DNA from: Physocladia obscura
Taxonomy: Eukaryota; Chytridiomycota; Chytridiomycetes; Chytridiales; Chytriomycetaceae
DNA length: 11,799 nucleotides
Reading direction: 5' to 3'
Assembly: GCA_027596945.1 (NCBI GenBank)
Contig: JADGJH010001124.1
Coordinates: 1 to 11,799 of the forward strand
Below, piece after piece: positions 8,050 through 11,799 of the stretch. Numbering within the stretch: the stretch's first letter is position 1; the number at the start of each line of letters is the position of its first letter. The translations under genes were made by a program, and so were the position numbers. The notes under the pieces were generated by a model. The model saw nothing but the letters and a program-made list of their open reading frames with translations, had not been told where the DNA came from and made no database searches.

Positions 8050-8055
8050 AATAAA
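8050..8055 (+). terminator. AATAAA signal, copy B
   Basis: This is the same poly-T and GAGCAATAAAACTTG context as in copy A, about 75 bp after the copy B stop codon. Confidence 0.45.
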
Positions 8056-8092
8056 ACTTGTTTCAGTTCTATAATTCTTTATTTTACCGTGT

Positions 8093-8166
8093 CTGATTAT
8101 AAAAAACTATAACTAAGATAGGGCATTAGACAGCAGAGACAAAAAATTGCAGAAAAGATTGTGCAC
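8093..8166 (-). repeat. Inverted segment, arm in copy B
   Basis: These 74 bases are the opposite-orientation counterpart of 7616-7690. They end with the shared palindrome GTGCAC, after which direct-orientation homology with copy A resumes (GATTACTTGGACTTTAGGTG). Confidence 0.7.
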
Positions 8167-8253
8167 GAATGATTACTTGGACTTTAGGTGCTGGAACTTC
8201 TGATTTCTTTTGCATGAGTGTGTTTGTGCGTGCAATCACTCCTTTCTTCTAGT

Positions 8254-8493
8254 ATGGAAAATTGCTCTAATTTGTTCAGTTTGGATGACTCTTTTAACAA
8301 TACGGGATCTTGCAATACTTCAGAGCCCCTTGCAATATGATTTTACATCAATCCAACTGATATTGACGCAACTGATCAAACTGTTTGGATTTGTGATACC
8401 CTAGAATCCAAACTTCCTCAGTACCACCAAAACTGTCGAGTAACACAGCGGCAATATCAAGTAAGTCCACAGATTCGTCAACTTCCATTGTAA
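8254..8493 (+). pseudogene. Possible gene fragment with one internal stop
   Basis: An ATG at 8254, just after an acceptor-like CTTCTTCTAG, opens a frame of protein-like composition with cysteines (MENCSNLFSLDDSFNNTGSC). A TGA at 8338-8340 interrupts it. It then continues in the same frame (DATDQTVWICDTLESKLPQY) to a TAA at 8491-8493, with a GTAAGT donor-like site at 8461. The opposite strand also has a 46-aa frame (8488-8348). No family is recognised. It may be the relic of an exon or a chance frame. Confidence 0.25.
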
Positions 8494-8681
8494 ATTTAAT
8501 GTGAACTAGCCAATATTCTAGCTGTAATTTTAATCAACCTTTCAAAGTTGGGACTTTTTTTTTGTGGCGTCGGCGAATTCGTCTGTGAAAATCAGTAAAT
8601 TCAGTTATACAGTAGGTTATACTTTTTTATATTTCTTTAGTTACTATTGAATATCCTTTTTTCAACAAAGGCTTCTAAAAA

Positions 8682-9877
8682 TCAATTGTAAACGGCTTTT
8701 GCGTAACCAATTCGGTTCTGAACTTTGTCAAAGTGGTGTATGCGACTTTATTAAACACGTCACCAAAAATAGGCAATCCGTCACCGCCATTAGTAATTCC
8801 CAAGTAACTGCTGCTCGATCCAGTGTCAAAAGAATAAACGCTGGATGGAATCGAAAATTTTGCACCGCTGAGATGAAAATCAACTGATGGAAGCGTGTTG
8901 TTTGTATCATACGTGAACCATCTAAAATCGTCGTCGTACGTCAGTTCCAATACTTGACAAATATTGTACACTGTGGTGTTGGCAAGAATTAGCAAGGTGG
9001 TTCCAGTATCGGCAATAGCGTACGGAGTTGCACCATTTGCATCGTTTGTTCCTGGATTGACTGAACCAGAACCGCCTGGTGGCAGTCACATACCAAGTGA
9101 CGTTGTCTGTACTGAAAGTCCACCAGTAGAAATTATCGGGATCGCTAAGTAATACTGGTGTCTTGACAGGAAGATATGTGATTGGGCCAGTGAAGCGCTT
9201 ACTATCGTATCCCTCAAAAGTTACTTCTCCATTATCGCCGTCGTTCGCATTGGATAGGTAAAATGAAAAGATCTTGCTCGTAACATTCGATTCATTAAAC
9301 CAGTTGCCAGGAACACCAGTTCAATGAGTGACCTGCTTGCTGACTGTTCCGAGAGACAAATACGCCAATCCTAACAAATCGTCTGAGTAACCTGACAAGA
9401 CAGATTCAAGAGAAAATACTCCAAATGCAATTTTGGCGCCAACACTGCCAATTCCGACGGCCCCTTTGTACACATCTCCAAGAGCATATCCGCTGCCATA
9501 AACATCCACGAAACTTGCATTTAGTAGCTAAATTCCTGGACTCGATCCATTGACAGCGGTGTAGTAGGTACAACCGCCGCAACCAAAAAACCATGTGTCC
9601 GAAGAACCCGTGTCTAAGTCAAGCAAGTACGTCCCACCGTCGCTGAGCGTGGCGTTCACGACATAGACAAAGTTGTTTTGGTTTTCAAGAGCAGAAGATC
9701 CTTTCGGCGGCTTTGGGCCCTTGAGTTTAGTGACGGCGTTGATGCGACTGACTGAAAATTGGGCATCGGCGAGAGCACGTTGACCGCTTGTGACTTGTGC
9801 GTCACTTGCTGGACGATTGATCTTGGCGGTCGCTTGAGCGCTGATATCAAAATGGCAGCAAGAATCTCAAAAAACAT
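8682..9877 (-). pseudogene. A1 (pepsin-like) aspartic protease, disrupted copy 1
   Basis: Reading from 9877, a hydrophobic signal-like start (MFFEILAAILIS) is followed by a propeptide with KGPKPPK. The first active-site motif is DTGSSDTW (Asp codon 9612-9614), then YGSG (flap region) and DDLLGLAYLSLG. Next come NGEVTFEGYD, the second active-site motif ADTGTTL (Asp codon 9008-9010) and a C-terminal NRIGYAKA. The family are secreted acid endopeptidases. The frame is broken by a shift near 9840, TAG at 9528-9530, TGA at 9321-9323, a shift near 9083 and another near 8731. Both catalytic aspartates survive, so decay seems fairly recent. It lies head to head with the second copy. Introns do not explain the breaks, since the protein motifs run on across each one. 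Confidence 0.82.
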
Positions 9878-10401
9878 GTGTATTTTTTGCAATTTCTGAT
9901 AAAGAAGAAAAAATAAATAAAGTGATGCAGTTATCGTAGATAATTTTTTTTTTGTTTGTGGCACTATACGAAATTTGGCAACTGTTTCCAAGCCCAACAA
10001 ATCCAATTTCTCGTAACTTGCAACTTTGTAGCTGTGCGTCTCTGAATAAAGCGGAAATTTAGAATATTCTAGATTCGTTTAATAATTAGGCACTATTATA
10101 TGATGGTAAGCGTCAAAAATTTTTATCGGCTTGACGATTTCAAAAAAATTACCCAATTTTTCAAGTGGCGTAAACGTATCGCAACAACTTTGAAGATGAA
10201 CAAACAATCCCACAAATGCCTTACACTTAATTTCATAGCCGTTATAATGCTAAAATTGCTTACATGTTTTCTTTTTTTGTTTAATTCCACCTGGTTTGTG
10301 ATTTTGTATACATACATACATTGGAATGACACGCAACCTTTGAAACTTATGTATTTTGCCTTATCACTTAACAATTACTTTCAAAAAACAAAGACAACAA
10401 A
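9878..10401. other. Divergent spacer between the two protease copies
   Basis: About 520 bp of AT-rich DNA separates the two protease starts and would hold both former promoters. A plus-strand open frame from 10100 runs out of frame into the second protease and looks like a chance extension. I see no matching upstream elements shared by the two copies and no other feature. Confidence 0.45.
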
Positions 10402-11639
10402 ATGCAATTACCACCAGTTGATCTTGCACTTGCACTTGCAACGGCTGCCACAGCCCAATCCCAAACCCAATTCACAGTACCAGTCACTCGTGAAACAGGG
10501 TCATCATACAAATTTCCCGCACAACGTGCAATTGCCGACGCCCATCACACCGTGAACCGTTTCGCCAAAACCAAAGGCCCCAAGCCGCCCAAAACATCCG
10601 GCCTCACGAACGAAGAGAACGAAATATACGTAGTCAACGCGACTTTCAGCGACGGAAACACTTTCACGCTTGACTTCGACACTGGGTCGTCCGACACGTG
10701 GATTCGCGGGCCGAGCTGTTCTGGCGACTCCGCGTCTTGCACTGGCGCCGCGGTGAATGTTTCAAGCGCGGGGATTACGGACCTGTATGCAAGTTACGCT
10801 GTTGTCTATGGATCCGGGGTGTCTGCTGGTGACGTTGTTTCTGGCACAGTTTTAATTGGCAAAGCCAAGGTTAAAATTACTGTTGGTGTGACAGGATTTT
10901 CTGGGTCTGACGGCTTGCTGGGTTTGGGCTACAGTAGCCTTGGGACAATGAGCAACCAGATCAGCAAATACTCTGGTATTTCAGGAAACTGGTTCGATGC
11001 ATCGAACGTCAAAAACAAAGTTTTCTCGTTCTACCTGTCCAACCAAGCTGACGGCGATAACGGAGAAGTCACGTTCGGCGGATACGACACGTCAAAATTC
11101 ACAGATCCAATCACCTGGCTACCGGTCGTAAAGCCGGTTCTAATTGGAGGACCCGATGAATTCCTGTGGTGGACTTTCAGCTTGGACAGCGTGTCGTGGT
11201 CCGTCGCTGCCAACAAAACTGCCGGAATTCCTGGCTGATCTGGGCCAGTTAATCCCGGATCCAGCGACGCAACGGCGCAACACCATACGCAATTGCCGAC
11301 ACTGGAACCACACTGGTCATTCTCCCATACACTACTGCAATCAACGTTGGTGCGGCTCTTGGGTTGACTATTGATGAAGTTAATGTTGGTTGGTACGCAT
11401 ACGCGTATAACCAAAGTGTATCATTGCCACCTGTCAATTTCCATTTTCAACGGCACCACTTTTTCGGTTCCATCAAGCATCTAATCGTATGATTATGGGA
11501 CTGGATATGCGTTCGGCATTATTTACGGCGGCGATACTCTTTCCATCTTGGGCGATGTTTTTATTAGAGCAGCATCACGATTTTCGACAAAGTCAGCAAC
11601 CGTGTAGGATATGCTGAAGCTGTGCACCCGACTGCTTAG
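10402..11639 (+). pseudogene. A1 (pepsin-like) aspartic protease, disrupted copy 2
   Basis: The first 278 codons (10402-11235) are open. They comprise a weak signal peptide (LALALATAATA), a propeptide with KGPKPPK, the first active site DTGSSDTW (Asp93), a Cys106-Cys113 pair, flap YGSG (136-139), DGLLGLGYSSLG and GEVTFGGYD. The C-terminal lobe is present but broken by TGA at 11236-11238, one missing base near 11270, one extra base near 11448, TAA at 11482-11484 and a shift near 11572. The second active site (ADTGTT, Asp codon 11298-11300), ILGDVF and VGYAEA remain readable in other frames. The intact N-terminal ORF would make only a half enzyme lacking the second aspartate. AATAAA hexamers follow. 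It is an inverted paralogue of the minus-strand copy. Confidence 0.82.
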
Positions 11640-11658
11640 AACGATAGTTTGTTATTAA

Positions 11659-11668
11659 AATAAATAAA
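11659..11668 (+). terminator. AATAAATAAA polyadenylation-type signal
   Basis: Overlapping hexamers lie 20 bp after the last readable stop of the second protease copy, where its 3' end would form. The remaining bases to the window end hold nothing that I can assign. Confidence 0.45.
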
Positions 11669-11799
11669 TGAATGCTTGTACTTGAATATGATACACTGGC
11701 TTTTACATCTAGGCAATTTATATTCATCATCAGCTATAATTATTGCAATTTCATTGAATTGACAGGAATAAAGAACTCACAAAATTTACTGTGAATAAT

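Larger units (their letters stand above)
7789..8225 (+). repeat. Tandem repeat unit, copy B
   Basis: Copy B repeats the landmarks of copy A in the same order: AAAATTCGTGGGGTT, ACTCACAGAAAA, the small-gene start, CATTTATGATATCAGCACAATTACTTC, a poly-T tract, GAGCAATAAAACTTGTTTCA and TTGGACTTTAGGTG...ATGAGTGTGTTT. It is shorter because the middle of the small gene is missing. The downstream 74 bp are inverted relative to copy A. Confidence 0.75.

Noticed and set aside
8140..8166. Terminal inverted repeat of a small transposon spanning 7616-8166
   Set aside because: The short arms first looked like transposon ends, but the inverted match extends to about 75 bp and sits between directly repeated flanks. 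It therefore fits an inverted segment within a tandem duplication better.
10100..10555. 151-codon plus-strand frame upstream of and overlapping protease copy 2
   Set aside because: It overlaps the protease coding region in another frame. Its upstream half is AT-rich low-complexity sequence with no domain, so it is probably a chance extension.

Overview
The window looks like nuclear DNA from a eukaryote, most likely a fungus and perhaps an early-diverging (chytrid-like) one. This is inferred from short spliceosomal introns (49-94 bp, mostly GT-AG), AATAAA-type 3' signals, pepsin-like secreted proteases, and orthologues of ESCRT-I VPS28, a BORC subunit and the Ysc84/Lsb3 actin-patch family. No rRNA, tRNA, CRISPR array or bacterial-style operon was seen.

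Layout: 1-1236 holds only ambiguous coding-like debris. 1237-2794 (-) is a four-exon SYLF + SH3 protein (460 aa). It is divergent from a Rossmann/NmrA-like protein on + (2839 to 3700 or 4026), with only 44 bp between the two start codons. 4563-5446 (-) is a five-exon VPS28 (208 aa). 5481-6505 (-) is a four-exon BORCS5/LOH1CR12-like protein (270 aa), whose stop lies 34 bp upstream of the VPS28 start. 6506-8493 is AT-rich accessory DNA with a tandemly duplicated small Ser-rich gene; a ~75 bp piece has opposite orientation in the two repeat copies. 8682-9877 (-) and 10402-11639 (+) are two head-to-head A1 aspartic protease copies, both broken by stops and frameshifts.

SYLF-SH3, VPS28 and BORCS5 all belong to endocytic or endolysosomal trafficking. 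Their adjacency may be coincidence, but these genes are intact, whereas the protease half is decaying. Exon joins were worked out by eye from reading frame, splice sites and family resemblance; no search was run.
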